A DNA stretch of 36,191 nucleotides from Spirochaetia bacterium (GTDB lineage Bacteria; Spirochaetota; Spirochaetia; Sphaerochaetales; Sphaerochaetaceae): positions 1-36,191 of the forward strand of contig SABI01000002.1 of assembly GCA_009929055.1 (NCBI GenBank), given 5' to 3'. Shown piece after piece: positions 22,230 through 32,529 of the stretch (position 1 is its first letter; each line of letters begins with the position of its first letter). The notes below the pieces were generated by a model. The model did no database searches and was not told the origin of the DNA. It saw only the letters and a list, made by a program, of their open reading frames with translations. The position numbers were made by a program, and so were the translations under genes.

Positions 22230-25200
22230 TATAAATCTTAAAGCCATTCAAGGTATAGATAGAGTAGGGGAATCCGTAACTGAAGTTATAAAACGACCCG
22301 CACGAAGAGTACCTGTATGGCAACAAGAGCAGAGAACTCTTTATCGTGAAGCTTTGTCCAGAAATAAGGGCTTAAATCCTGTAGAGCAAGCTGCCCTTAA
22401 TATTCGAAATAATTTAGAATATAATACCCCTCCAACTACGTTTGTTCCAAATTACTATCCTCCAAGATATGTTAGCGCATTAAGGGGAGATTATTCCTAT
22501 CAGGCTAATATCGGGGTAAGAAGTATTTATAGACAACCCTATTCACAAACTTCTTATAGAGTACCAAACAACCTTAGAAGGGAGTCTTATGGTATAGGTA
22601 GGGGAGAGGAAGCTGCTTACTTAAATAGAGTTAATCCAGCAAATACAAGTTATATACAAGACTCTGTAGGAAATATGACTTCCTCAAATTCTGGAAACCT
22701 TAAATTTGGTTTTTCCAGAGGGGTGAAAACTCCTTTTAATTTGTTTGAACCTGTTGGAGATACTGGTCGTGCAAGAGATTTTATGAGGGGGATTTTCCAT
22801 AAGGAATCTTCTGCACTATTTGCGGGGTCTGTAGGACTTCACTTTGCAAGTAGTTTATTGCTTTCTCCTGCGAGAGACTATACTCGTAGAGACCTTGACC
22901 CTGCAAAACAATTCCAAATGGAGACCATTTTAGCGGCTAACTCTTTTGGACTGGGAAGAGGCACTATTAACATGGAGCACTTGCCCCACTTCAAAAATGA
23001 AATAAAGAGAATGTCACTACCTTATTCTCAAGACCCTGTTGAAATTATGAAGAGCGCAAGACAACTTGCTCAAGCAGGTTTTAGTGGCAAAGATGTTTTA
23101 GGCTTAATGCCCTCTGCACTTAAATTTTCGGAACTAACTGGTGGTAAAGTAGGTATAATGCAATCTACTGATATTGCCCGTATGTTAGCAAGAAAGTTTA
23201 GAATAAATACCAATGACGAGGCAATGAACAAAGCTCTATCTCAAGTTTTTAGAGCTATTCAAGTTACCTCTTTGGATATTACTGATATAGGTACTGCTCT
23301 AAACTCCTTATCCTCAAGCCCTATAGAGTTCCCCTCTTCTCAGCTTACAGAATACTTGACTACTGTAGGTATGATGCGTAATATGGGTCAGATGCCCGCT
23401 CAAGCTGCCGCTACTACTGCTGGATTTATGAAATCAATTTCTCGTTTAGGGGCAGTAGAAAATCAAGCGGAACAAAGACTTAATTTAATGGAGTTCTTTA
23501 GAGAACAGGGAATACAGAGAAGAACTGTTAGACCTAACTATAGAATGTTTGCTCAAATGCAGTATTTTGGTACTGACTTTACTAAACAATTCTCTGTTAC
23601 CGAAGAAAATCTTTCCCGCTATCAGAACTACGGTAAGAAAGTTGGTGACTTAATTCCTTTACCTGAAATTATTGAAAAGGTTTCTGGACAACTTACTTAT
23701 AAAAGAGATGTACAAGGAAGAGTTGTAAGAGATTCTCAAGGAAAACCCGTTCCTTTCTCTGAATATGAGCGTTCTGCTGTAATGACACAGTTAGGGTTTT
23801 CTAATCAATTTAAAAACGTTGTATTAGGATACCAACAGATGCAGGAAGGGAGGGGTGTAGAGTGGAATGAATCTTTAGGCTCTTGGGTAGAAGAAGGAAA
23901 ACTTTTAGCTCGTGGTTACAATGACATTCTTAGAGAAATCATTAATAGCTCTAAAGCTCTTGATGTAGGCTTTAAGAATATGACAGGAACATTAATCCAA
24001 ACAGAAAATCGTCTTGCCTCTTCAAGAGTGGCTCTTAATACTACTATGGGCGAAGCTCTCTTACCCGCTAAAGTACAGTCTACACAAGTTAAGCTTGGGA
24101 TGCTTAATGCCATGAATGAGCTTGCGATGAAATATCCTACATCTACCGCAGCCGTCTCAGGAGGCATTGAGGGGCTATCTATGGGGCTTACTGGAGCTAA
24201 GGCTATTACCGATATGGCTGGCGGTAGTTTGATGGCTCTTGCTATGATTAAAACCCTTTCTACGAGAAGTGTTACTCTTGAAGAAGTTGAAGCCGCTAAT
24301 TTAGCGGGAAATACTTCAATGAGATTAGGAGACCTTACTTGGAATCGTTCCGCTGTAAAGTTTGGAAGAACTGCTCTGTTTGGTATGGGTTCAATTATAA
24401 AGGGATACTCTACTGGGTATTCTGCTTTTGCTGTAGGAGCAATGCAGGGAACTAATACAAGGGAAAATATTATCCAATCTACAGGTTTAGGCTTATTTAG
24501 TGGAATTACCGCTTTTGGTGGAATGCAAGCCTTAATGCACGGAAAGAAAATTAACATGTTTGGAAAATCCTTTTCCAATAAAAAAGTTGGTGGTGCTCTT
24601 TTAGCAGCTTCCCTTATCCCTGATTTAATGACAGGGGTAAGTGCAGCTCAATCTAATAAATATGTTAGAAATAACATGGAGCTTAGAGGAAAGTACAAAG
24701 ATGAATGGATGGCAAACCTGCTCTCTCAAGGTTACTTTTCTTTAGGAAGTGCTGGACAGGAGACATTAAGTTCGATTTTTGGAATTCCTACTGCTGAATT
24801 AAATAACATGATGGATGGAAAATTAGTAAATCCTAAATATGCAGAAACCACTTCTAATTATTTCAATACCTTGTTTTCAGGCTCTTTAGAAGATAACTTT
24901 GCTACACTCATAGCAAGTACTCCCGAATTTGCTAAAATAGCAAGTATAAGAAGTAGAAAGGCTAATGACTTTAAAAACATTACTCATGGCGGATATTTGA
25001 CTCCCTCTGTAGTGCAAATGATGAAAGAGCATGGTGGTGGAGACATCCGTTTAGGTGCAAAGAATTTCTTAAGGGATGCCAACATTACTGAAATTACAGA
25101 TAAAAGAGCCATTAAAACCTGGTATAAAGGTTTACCTCAAGTAGAAAAAAATCTGGTTACTGGGGAGAGAAGAAGTCTTGCAGGGCTTATGTTTCAAAAC

Positions 25201-25782
25201 TTAGTTTCTCATGCAGGTACAGGGCTTATTTCAGGAGGAGGATTAGGTGCTCTTGTTGGGGGGGCGGTAACTATCCCTGTAGGTGGAATTGGATCAATAC
25301 CTGTAGGTGTTGCTTTAGGTGCAGCAGGGGCAATAGGAGGAGCTGTATTTGGTATGGGAAGAGGAATTTATCAATACGCTAACCAACAAAAATACCCTAA
25401 AGCAATATATGGAATTTCTGGAGGTCAGGGACATTTTATAGGTGGTCAAGATATTGATGTAGCTAAAGTTCAGTATGCTGCGGTTAACGCTATTGATCCG
25501 AAACAGTTAAGTGAGCTTACTTATCAAAACCAACAATTAGCCCTTACACAGAATAGCGTAGATGCTTTAGATACAATTAACAAAAACCTTATTGAGTTTA
25601 TGAAAGCCCTTATGGGCGGAGGCTCTGGAAAAAATCAGGTCACTGTTAATCAAATATTCAAATCTGCTGATAGAGAGCTTCTTAAACAGCAGGCTTATCA
25701 GTTAGGAGATATTGTAATAAAAAATCTTGACAGAATTAACCAGCGCAGCTTTAATGACCTAAAACTTGTCGAGGCGCAATAA
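22219..25782 (+). CDS. Tape measure protein
   Basis: Sets tail length and is ejected with the DNA. The 1187-residue protein starts at ATG 22219 with AGGAG six bases upstream; a TTG one codon earlier is less likely. Residues 1-170 are Tyr/Pro/Arg-rich and probably flexible; helical segments dominate the middle; there is a hydrophobic patch near 660-680 and a Gly/Ala/Val-rich membrane-like stretch near 1000-1050. No lysozyme or peptidase motif seen. At the usual ~0.15 nm per residue this predicts a tail of roughly 180 nm (inference). Confidence 0.9.
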   Translation: MDININLKAIQGIDRVGESVTEVIKRPARRVPVWQQEQRTLYREALSRNKGLNPVEQAALNIRNNLEYNTPPTTFVPNYYPPRYVSALRGDYSYQANIGVRSIYRQPYSQTSYRVPNNLRRESYGIGRGEEAAYLNRVNPANTSYIQDSVGNMTSSNSGNLKFGFSRGVKTPFNLFEPVGDTGRARDFMRGIFHKESSALFAGSVGLHFASSLLLSPARDYTRRDLDPAKQFQMETILAANSFGLGRGTINMEHLPHFKNEIKRMSLPYSQDPVEIMKSARQLAQAGFSGKDVLGLMPSALKFSELTGGKVGIMQSTDIARMLARKFRINTNDEAMNKALSQVFRAIQVTSLDITDIGTALNSLSSSPIEFPSSQLTEYLTTVGMMRNMGQMPAQAAATTAGFMKSISRLGAVENQAEQRLNLMEFFREQGIQRRTVRPNYRMFAQMQYFGTDFTKQFSVTEENLSRYQNYGKKVGDLIPLPEIIEKVSGQLTYKRDVQGRVVRDSQGKPVPFSEYERSAVMTQLGFSNQFKNVVLGYQQMQEGRGVEWNESLGSWVEEGKLLARGYNDILREIINSSKALDVGFKNMTGTLIQTENRLASSRVALNTTMGEALLPAKVQSTQVKLGMLNAMNELAMKYPTSTAAVSGGIEGLSMGLTGAKAITDMAGGSLMALAMIKTLSTRSVTLEEVEAANLAGNTSMRLGDLTWNRSAVKFGRTALFGMGSIIKGYSTGYSAFAVGAMQGTNTRENIIQSTGLGLFSGITAFGGMQALMHGKKINMFGKSFSNKKVGGALLAASLIPDLMTGVSAAQSNKYVRNNMELRGKYKDEWMANLLSQGYFSLGSAGQETLSSIFGIPTAELNNMMDGKLVNPKYAETTSNYFNTLFSGSLEDNFATLIASTPEFAKIASIRSRKANDFKNITHGGYLTPSVVQMMKEHGGGDIRLGAKNFLRDANITEITDKRAIKTWYKGLPQVEKNLVTGERRSLAGLMFQNLVSHAGTGLISGGGLGALVGGAVTIPVGGIGSIPVGVALGAAGAIGGAVFGMGRGIYQYANQQKYPKAIYGISGGQGHFIGGQDIDVAKVQYAAVNAIDPKQLSELTYQNQQLALTQNSVDALDTINKNLIEFMKALMGGGSGKNQVTVNQIFKSADRELLKQQAYQLGDIVIKNLDRINQRSFNDLKLVEAQ

Positions 25783-26699
25783 TGAGTGAAACAGAAAAAA
25801 TTTGGGGATTGACACAAAGTCTTAAAGTTCCTTTAAAGAAGGATACTGAGACTAATACTAAGTTTAGTAAGCTTTTTAAGGATATCGCTGCTAATCAATA
25901 CACTACTCAAGAGAGCCTTCATTTAGTAAATATGATTACTGGTGGAAGACTTGCTCAGTTATTAACTCAACCTTCTTGGGAAGATAGAATAACTAAAGCA
26001 GGTTTAGGCATGATGTATTCTATAAGTGATTCTGTAGACGATAGTATATTACTGCTCTTTCAATACAACCCTCAGACACTTAATGAAAGATTCTCTGTTT
26101 CGTATGCCTATAGACAAAGTTTTTCAGGAGAGCCTACTATCTCAGAGTTTAAAAGTGTTGAACCTCAAAAAGTATATGTTGAATTTTATCTGGATGCTTA
26201 TTCCGATTATGCAGGATTGGATGAATACTTTAGAACACTTCTTTCTGGGTCAGTGCAATCTGCCATGTTACTGACTGATTCAGGAAGTAGGGGAATGAGT
26301 GAACTTGCGTGGGCAGCACAAACCGCAAGGAATAATGCTCTGTATGAACGAGAGGGGCTAAATAAAGACTCTCGTACTCTAAAACCCGCTTTAGATAACC
26401 TAAAACGTTTTACCAAAAATACTGTGTATAGTATTGATAACCTGTTGTTAGACTATGACTTGGAATTATTAGAAACTACTACTTATTTAGGAGACCCTCC
26501 GCTGTGCGTGTTAAATTGGGGAACATATCAAGATTTCAAATGTGTAGTTAAAGACATGTCTTTTGAACACCTTTTATTTAATCCAAAAACCTTAGACCCT
26601 ATTAGAACTAAGGTTACATTAGAGCTTGAAGAGTTTTATAACCCCTACCTTGAAGCAGCTAAAAAAGCCTTTGATGGTAAAATTGAGGTAAATATATGA
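25782..26699 (+). CDS. Tube-hub adaptor / baseplate protein
   Basis: A 305-residue protein joined to the tape measure gene by TAATG. LLFQYNPQTLNERFSVSY (about 87-104) and the end segment VLNWGTYQDFKCVVKDMSFEH ... TKVTLELEEF match the pattern of contractile-injection-system tube-type baseplate adaptors (the part that links tube to hub), often followed by a LysM-like partner, as here. The middle (about 165-215) is helical. Family call from recalled motifs. Confidence 0.6.
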   Translation: MSETEKIWGLTQSLKVPLKKDTETNTKFSKLFKDIAANQYTTQESLHLVNMITGGRLAQLLTQPSWEDRITKAGLGMMYSISDSVDDSILLLFQYNPQTLNERFSVSYAYRQSFSGEPTISEFKSVEPQKVYVEFYLDAYSDYAGLDEYFRTLLSGSVQSAMLLTDSGSRGMSELAWAAQTARNNALYEREGLNKDSRTLKPALDNLKRFTKNTVYSIDNLLLDYDLELLETTTYLGDPPLCVLNWGTYQDFKCVVKDMSFEHLLFNPKTLDPIRTKVTLELEEFYNPYLEAAKKAFDGKIEVNI

Positions 26700-26941
26700 G
26701 CAGATATAGGAATGTAAAAGAGGGAAACTTCCCCGATAGATATTTAGAAGGTTCTGTAGGTATAAAGGACAAATATCGTTTAACAGGACATCAAAACTTT
26801 CTACCTTACTTAGCCTATAAAGCCTATAATAACTCTCAGTTGTGGCACTTAATTGCGGAAGTTAATGATATTATTGACCCCTTTGATATAGAAGATGGGG
26901 TGCTGTTAATACCTACAGAGGATTTGGCTAATAAAATATGA
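26696..26941 (+). CDS. Short LysM-like tail protein
   Basis: An 81-residue protein with the layout D-x2-Y-RLTGHQNFLPYLAYKAY (about 26-44), LWHLIAEVNDIIDPFDIEDG (about 50-69) and LLIPT at the end, as in gpX / gp53-type LysM-like tail proteins. It overlaps both neighbours (ATGA), and its GAGGT site lies six bases upstream. Likely part of the hub or inner baseplate. Confidence 0.65.
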   Translation: MSRYRNVKEGNFPDRYLEGSVGIKDKYRLTGHQNFLPYLAYKAYNNSQLWHLIAEVNDIIDPFDIEDGVLLIPTEDLANKI

Positions 26942-28608
26942 AACCCTTAGTAGAAATCCTTATATACTCCTTCTTAGAAAAACAGTGGGTAATCTTACGT
27001 AAAGAGTTTTCCTCTATTATAGACTCTGTTAACATAGCCCTACAAGATTTTGATATAGATAACTTCTCTGTTACTATGACCTTTCCTCAGAATTTTTCAC
27101 TATATACAGAGTTCTTAAACTCACCTTATTGGTTAGAGGGAAACCTTATAACTTTTCAAATTGGTTATCTTAACTTTCCTACTAAAAAAACAGTAGTAAT
27201 GAATGGAGTAATTACAGGAAGTAGAGTAAAAGAATCTGTGGAAGAAGTAGTATACACTATTCAAGGAACTGATATGAGTATCTTGTTAAAGGGTAAAGTA
27301 ACTAATGCAGATATTCTTAAAACCCTATCCTCTAACTACATAAAGAATCCAGATACTCGTAATAATGCAGCCGTCTTATTGACTAAAGACATACTTAGAA
27401 AAAATAAGGAAATCCTTTCTGAACTGAATAAAGAAATGCAAGCTATCTATAGTGAAATGCCTGATTTTGGATTAAACTTTACTTCCGACTCTATTCCAGA
27501 TGTATCTGAAGAGGAACTGCGATATAGAAGATTTGTGCATATTAATGACATGAGTAGCTCTGAAAAAATAACTGCTAAGGAAGAGGGGGCAGAATGGGGA
27601 ATAGCAGATAAGCCTGCCAGTCAGCAATTTCTGGAAAGTTTAAAGGCGGGCTCAGGGTATGAAATCTTTACTACCTACATTGAAACTATATCTTCTTTAG
27701 GGGTAATACTCGGAAGAATGTTTTGGTATGATAGTAAATATCAAAAATGCTATTTCAAACGCCCACAAGATATAAATAACAGAAACTCCTTTACGTTTGT
27801 GAAATCTAATCAAATTGGAATAAATCCTTTTGAACGCATCTTAGACTTTGAAGTAGACTATTCTACTCTTGATTCTGTCTGGGCAGTTCAAAGCAGTTTT
27901 GTATCTGTGTATAAAACTTCTGCGGGAGATGTAAGAGTTAAACCTATAATTATTCGTCAGGATTCTGAAAACTTTTCGGAAGAGACTGAAACTAAGGAAA
28001 ATCAGTACACCAACACTGAAATCCCCATCGTTCTTGGTGCTTCGGAATTCTCTTCGTTAATATCTAAAGGATGGGAATTGATACACAGGACATCTCCAGA
28101 CAGTTTTGAGTTAATGAATTCTGCAAACCAGACTTTTTACCTCAAAGAGTTTACTGTAAAAGGTGAACTAAGTATTCAAGGAAACCCCGATATTCGACCA
28201 CATGATATTGTTTGGGTTTTTGGAGTAGGAAACAAATTTGAAGGGGCTTGGTTTGTGTCCTCTGTTATGCACGACCTATCACCAGAAAAGTATATTACTA
28301 CTTTAGAGGTAACTCGAAACATCTTAGCTGTCCCTAAAACTGTAAGTGGAAAATTTATTGAACATGTTAATAAGGTCAAGTTAAACGCACTTGAAAAAAC
28401 AGATGCGTCTGGAGAAGATATCAAGGTAATAGTGCCAAAACAAAACAAAATAAACATTCCAAAAAGTAGACAAGAGAAGTTTTTACAGGATAAATTGAAG
28501 CATAATCCAGAGAAATTTACTGGCACTAAAGAGAAACCATTTTCTCCTATCATTCCAGGAGAACACCCATTTAAGTTAGATTATTTTAACATGCACACCA
28601 ATAATTAG
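26938..28608 (+). CDS. Baseplate hub protein (gpD/gp27-like)
   Basis: A 556-residue protein in the late-control D position, between the LysM-like protein and the spike. The first 110 residues are beta-rich with FQIGYLNFPTKKTVVMNGVI, recalling the hub's OB-type barrel; GNPDIRPHDIVWVFGVG (about 418-434) and FEGAWFVSSVMHDLS near 440 are hallmarks of the family's last barrel. The C-terminal 80 residues are basic and low in complexity. ATGA overlap with the previous gene. Confidence 0.75.
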   Translation: MKPLVEILIYSFLEKQWVILRKEFSSIIDSVNIALQDFDIDNFSVTMTFPQNFSLYTEFLNSPYWLEGNLITFQIGYLNFPTKKTVVMNGVITGSRVKESVEEVVYTIQGTDMSILLKGKVTNADILKTLSSNYIKNPDTRNNAAVLLTKDILRKNKEILSELNKEMQAIYSEMPDFGLNFTSDSIPDVSEEELRYRRFVHINDMSSSEKITAKEEGAEWGIADKPASQQFLESLKAGSGYEIFTTYIETISSLGVILGRMFWYDSKYQKCYFKRPQDINNRNSFTFVKSNQIGINPFERILDFEVDYSTLDSVWAVQSSFVSVYKTSAGDVRVKPIIIRQDSENFSEETETKENQYTNTEIPIVLGASEFSSLISKGWELIHRTSPDSFELMNSANQTFYLKEFTVKGELSIQGNPDIRPHDIVWVFGVGNKFEGAWFVSSVMHDLSPEKYITTLEVTRNILAVPKTVSGKFIEHVNKVKLNALEKTDASGEDIKVIVPKQNKINIPKSRQEKFLQDKLKHNPEKFTGTKEKPFSPIIPGEHPFKLDYFNMHTNN

Positions 28609-28619
28609 GAGATACTTCA

Positions 28620-29504
28620 ATGCAAACATATTATGGACTTTATAGGGGAATTGTAACAGATAATAGAGATGCTGCAAAAGCGGGAAGGGCTCAAGTTACT
28701 TTACCTGCTTTAGGGACAGAGCCTTTAGTTAACTGGGCAGTTCCACTAAACTCTTATATGATAGGTCTTTCACAAGGGCAAATGATTATCCCTGAAATAG
28801 GCACTAAGGTTTGGATAGAGTTTGAAAACGGGAATATAAACTACCCTGTGTACTCTTTAGCTTCTTGGCTCGGACATGACTGCTACAATGGTTTAGAAGA
28901 TGTTGAAACAGAGCAGGTATATGAAGAAGATTTACCTATTTCTAAGTACATGTTTAGAAGTAAAAACTTATTTGTAAGGCTAAATGAAAGAGATGGGAAT
29001 GTTGAATTTGTTCGTCAAGATATTGATGAAACATCAACATGGTGGCAGAAGGTTAAGAGATATATATCTGTTGTGCTTAATAAAGACTTTTTAGAGATAA
29101 AAAAATTCAATGAAACTTCTTCCAGTTTTCAGGGAGATGAAGAACCTACCCTGTTAGGTAAAATTAGCTTGACAAATAATGCCTTCTCTGTAGATATGTT
29201 TAATGATAATGGAGAACCCTTTGGTAAGGTAATCCTAACACCACAAGGGATAGAGCTTAAGTTTTCTGTTAATGGTGAAGAGAAATCTAAAATACTGCTA
29301 AATGCAGAAGGAGTTAAAATAATGTCCCAAGCTAAGGTTACAGTAGAAGCCAACTCTGAAGTAGCTGTTAATGCTCCAAACGTTAATATATCAGCTCAGA
29401 CTAAAATAAATGGAGCAGGAACAGGTATGCCAGGATTTTGTAAACTACCTTTGTGCGCATTTACAGGGGCTGTTCATACAACTGATACTGTAGGGATGTC
29501 ATAA
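28620..29504 (+). CDS. Baseplate spike protein (gpV/gp5-like)
   Basis: A 294-residue protein. Residues 5-95 form the gp5/gpV OB-fold: YRGIVTDNRDAAKAGRAQV, then LSQGQMIIPEIGTKVWIEFENGN. The middle is a linker with WWQKVKRYISV, and residues 215-270 show an alternating hydrophobic pattern (VTVEANSEVAVNAPNVNIS) typical of the triple beta-helix needle. The end has a Cys pair (FCKLPLC) and may bear the tip or a PAAR contact. AGGAGA is nine bases upstream. Confidence 0.85.
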   Translation: MQTYYGLYRGIVTDNRDAAKAGRAQVTLPALGTEPLVNWAVPLNSYMIGLSQGQMIIPEIGTKVWIEFENGNINYPVYSLASWLGHDCYNGLEDVETEQVYEEDLPISKYMFRSKNLFVRLNERDGNVEFVRQDIDETSTWWQKVKRYISVVLNKDFLEIKKFNETSSSFQGDEEPTLLGKISLTNNAFSVDMFNDNGEPFGKVILTPQGIELKFSVNGEEKSKILLNAEGVKIMSQAKVTVEANSEVAVNAPNVNISAQTKINGAGTGMPGFCKLPLCAFTGAVHTTDTVGMS

Positions 29505-29505
29505 A

Positions 29506-30042
29506 ATGATTTCTGCTTTAGGGCTGAAGAATAAAATTGTAGAGGCTTTACACTATGCCACTTATGAGGATAATCCCCAAATGCTGTTCGCACGAGCGGT
29601 AGAGGATTATTTTAGGGATAACTTAAGGATAGAGGGACAATATGTAGGAATGCTTTCTGCGGGTGTCTCTGACCCCCTTAGTGGAATATATATCGTTGGT
29701 GTGCAAGATGTTTCCATAAATGAAAATTCACTACTTTCTGCGGCTAAAAGCTCCGCTGGATTCAGTCAATGGTATATGATATTACAGTACTTCCTTAAAA
29801 ATATAAGAATGACTACCAATATTCAACAGGTGTTGGTTGCCCAATCGTTTTTAGCCCCGTTTTCCTTGCTTTACTCCAGCACCCCTAACATATCAGAAAT
29901 GACAGATTTTTCATCTATAATGGAAACCATATCAGATAAGCTTATGGGAGACATTCTTCAAGCTCCTCCTTTCAATTCACCTATACCTACCTCAAGCATC
30001 TCTGGTGGGGTAGGAACATTTACAATGATGAGGTATGTATAA
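29506..30042 (+). CDS. Unknown baseplate-region protein
   Basis: A 178-residue protein starting one base after the spike stop. It has a YEDNPQMLFARAVEDYFRDN helix near 20-39, a strand with GVSDPLSGIYIVG near 53-65, and a Ser/Pro-rich end. Similar short proteins occur between spike and gp25-like genes in other phages. The upstream site is weak, so translation is probably coupled. Function not known. Confidence 0.6.
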   Translation: MISALGLKNKIVEALHYATYEDNPQMLFARAVEDYFRDNLRIEGQYVGMLSAGVSDPLSGIYIVGVQDVSINENSLLSAAKSSAGFSQWYMILQYFLKNIRMTTNIQQVLVAQSFLAPFSLLYSSTPNISEMTDFSSIMETISDKLMGDILQAPPFNSPIPTSSISGGVGTFTMMRYV

Positions 30043-30404
30043 TGAGAGGATTTATCTTTCCATTAAGCGTTTCTAATAACTCTCTTCTTGAAAGCTCAGA
30101 AACTAACTCGTCTTTTGAAAGTTCGATTAAAGGCAAAATTAAGATGCTTATTACTACAGGACAGTCTAGCAGACCTTATTGTGGAGATTATGGTCTTGGA
30201 TTAGAAAAAGTATTCTCTATGTTAGGGGGAAATGTTAACTCTTTTAAGCAGGATTTAGTGGATAAAGTAAACAAGTTTATTCCTGAAGTAAAGCTATCTC
30301 TTACAGATGTTACTATTGAGTCAGATTCAGAGGGAAAATTGGGTATAAACATAACTTACCCTGAAAGAGATTTAGACTTAATGATATCGTTTCAATTATT
30401 TTAG
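30042..30404 (+). CDS. Baseplate wedge protein, gp25-like
   Basis: A 120-residue protein with KGKIKMLITTGQSSRPYCGDYGLGLEKVFS near 31-60, the usual Leu-x-Thr ... Pro-x-x-Gly-x-x-Leu segment of gp25/gpW proteins, and a C-terminal strand INITYPER. The usual Glu-Arg pair is replaced by Ser-Arg. It starts by TAATG overlap. gp25 links sheath and baseplate wedges. Confidence 0.8.
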   Translation: MRGFIFPLSVSNNSLLESSETNSSFESSIKGKIKMLITTGQSSRPYCGDYGLGLEKVFSMLGGNVNSFKQDLVDKVNKFIPEVKLSLTDVTIESDSEGKLGINITYPERDLDLMISFQLF

Positions 30405-30412
30405 AGGTTTTT

Positions 30413-31996
30413 GTGAAGAAAGATTTTGAAGCTATCCGCCTTGAAATGTATAAGATTGTTTATGCGTTTCAAAAAGGTTTAGGGGAAAATAGCCAAATAA
30501 CTCAAACAGACCTATTAGACATCTTTATAGATGCTATAGCGGGGGTATACGACCATTTACAATACTTTTTTGATAAGGTAGTAAAAGCAGCAAATCCAGC
30601 CATAGTGTTATATCATAAAAACAGTGAAAACTTTCCTGAATTTCACGAGCTCCTAAAACTTTTTAGGTATAGGGAGTTGGACAACTATACTAAAGCATCG
30701 TTACCACTCTCCTTTTACCGAGAGTTCTATATCGGAAAAGACTTAGAGCTAGGAGTATTAGCAGAATATACAGAAGAGATTGCTCTACTAATAGATAAAG
30801 ACTTGACTGTTTTTAGTAGAGATAAACTATTAAGAGCCTTGTTAGAGGCGTGGCTTTACGTTATTAGAGACATAGATAAATACTTTTTAAGGCTGCTTGA
30901 CGAATTAGATATAGAGGGGGAGAGTTGTGGAAATTCCTCTGGATATGCAGAATTATTTGGATTCCCGCTCTATCAAGAATTGCCTCTTACAGCTAATGTA
31001 ATCTACAGCAAAACTAAGGAAAGCAGTATAGACGCAGGCGATGCTATAGAGATTGAAGGGGAAAAGTGGGTGCCAGTAGAAAGCATAAGTTTTCCTTATC
31101 ATAACAATGTCGCTTTTAGTGAAAAAGTAATGTTTATTGATAGTAATAAAACCTCTATAATCGTTAGACGCAAATGTACAAACAGAGTGGGAGACCTACT
31201 GTTATTAGTGGGGGTTGGATGGAGAAGATATGCTGTAATAACAGGAATCATTAGAACAAGTATATATGCTGAATATGCTATTGAGTATTCAGGAGAACTT
31301 CCTGCTGACCCCGACTACTGTGTAAGAGTATCTAATATAGAACAAAGGGAAAATAAAATAGAGATTTTCTATACTTCAGGCTTCTTAAATCAAATTATCA
31401 AACTACAAGACGTTTGCTTTAAACCTGAAAAAGGTATAAAAAATGCTCTGTTAAAAATAACTGTGGGGTCTATAGAATTAGAGTATACGTATTATTTAGA
31501 AGAAGTAGGAAATTATTATACTTATAGGGTGGATGGAGATGGCAACTGCTACATAGTGTTATTGAATACCTATGATTTTGATTTACCTATTAAAGTAGAA
31601 TATTGGCAGAATTCTGTAAAAAGCATTAGTAGCGGGGTATATTTAGCTGACAAGGTATCCGTAGAGATATTAGAAGATTGCGCTGTTGAAAAAGATAGGC
31701 ATTTTTATGAAATTGATACAAGTTGTTCAGTGTCAAAAGAGGGGTTTGCTAAAAAGTTTCTAAAGGAATATATCATTGATATGCAAGATTGGTATTTCCA
31801 ATCCTCTATGAATAAAGAGTATTGGAATAATGTACTTAATTGGGTCTACCCAGTTGAAATAACTAAGGTAAGTAGCTTAGATATACACATAAAATCTACT
31901 ATCCCTAAAACATACTATCAAAGAAAGTCTATTGCAGCCCTATACTTGTTAATATATGCAGGACAGAAAACGTTTATTCAACAGGATTTAACATGA
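30413..31996 (+). CDS. Large baseplate protein, possible gpJ/gp6-type wedge
   Basis: A 527-residue protein from GTG 30413, six bases after AGAGGT. It follows the gp25-like gene, where wedge proteins of the J/gp6 class are expected. The N-terminal 180 residues are helical and acidic, the middle is beta-rich, and the last 90 residues are mixed. No J-family motif is clear, so the call rests on position. ATGA overlaps the next gene. Confidence 0.45.
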   Translation: MKKDFEAIRLEMYKIVYAFQKGLGENSQITQTDLLDIFIDAIAGVYDHLQYFFDKVVKAANPAIVLYHKNSENFPEFHELLKLFRYRELDNYTKASLPLSFYREFYIGKDLELGVLAEYTEEIALLIDKDLTVFSRDKLLRALLEAWLYVIRDIDKYFLRLLDELDIEGESCGNSSGYAELFGFPLYQELPLTANVIYSKTKESSIDAGDAIEIEGEKWVPVESISFPYHNNVAFSEKVMFIDSNKTSIIVRRKCTNRVGDLLLLVGVGWRRYAVITGIIRTSIYAEYAIEYSGELPADPDYCVRVSNIEQRENKIEIFYTSGFLNQIIKLQDVCFKPEKGIKNALLKITVGSIELEYTYYLEEVGNYYTYRVDGDGNCYIVLLNTYDFDLPIKVEYWQNSVKSISSGVYLADKVSVEILEDCAVEKDRHFYEIDTSCSVSKEGFAKKFLKEYIIDMQDWYFQSSMNKEYWNNVLNWVYPVEITKVSSLDIHIKSTIPKTYYQRKSIAALYLLIYAGQKTFIQQDLT

Positions 31997-32529
31997 GATA
32001 CATAGATAATAATTTAGTTTCTGAAGTTGAACCCATAGTAAGTATTCTAAAAGATAAATTTTTTCCTGCCTCTCTAAGATTTACAGAAGATGCTACCCAC
32101 AATTCATTAATTGAGGTATTATTAAATTACTTGCTCCTACCCTTTGCTGAAGAGATATATATAGTTAAGGACGTAATAGGCTTAAAATCCTTAGAAAAAG
32201 AACAGCTAGACCTCTTAGAGCAGTACTTTCAAAATAATTTACATCTTGTAGAGGATTTTAAGAATGTTTTAGAGAGTACAGCAGAAAGCGTTTATGACCC
32301 GTCTTTAGACACCTCAGATGTTTGGAATGAAAAGACGGTTTATTACTTTCAATCTTTATTGCCCACTTTGAATAACTATACTGAAGTTAAAATAGAAGAG
32401 TTTCTAACTTCAGGAAATGTTGAAGAAGATTTTATCTACAATTTAACTATAGGGTGGGAAGGTTTTAATGTTCCAATACTTACACCTTTACCAGAAGATA
32501 TAACTCAAGGAGTATATGATGAATTATGA
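31993..32529 (+). CDS. Unknown baseplate/tail protein, gpI position
   Basis: A 178-residue, acidic, mostly helical protein (Leu/Glu-rich, e.g. LEKEQLDLLEQYFQNNLHLVEDF near 67-89). It occupies the usual gpI position between the wedge protein and the fibre genes. No motif recognised. It starts with an ATGA overlap and ends 11 bases inside the next gene. Confidence 0.55.
   Translation: MRYIDNNLVSEVEPIVSILKDKFFPASLRFTEDATHNSLIEVLLNYLLLPFAEEIYIVKDVIGLKSLEKEQLDLLEQYFQNNLHLVEDFKNVLESTAESVYDPSLDTSDVWNEKTVYYFQSLLPTLNNYTEVKIEEFLTSGNVEEDFIYNLTIGWEGFNVPILTPLPEDITQGVYDEL

Noticed and set aside
23916..24578. 220-codon open frame on the minus strand inside the tape measure gene
   Set aside because: It lies wholly inside a strong + strand gene, has no ribosome site, and its Pro/Ser/Ala-rich content follows from codon bias on the other strand.
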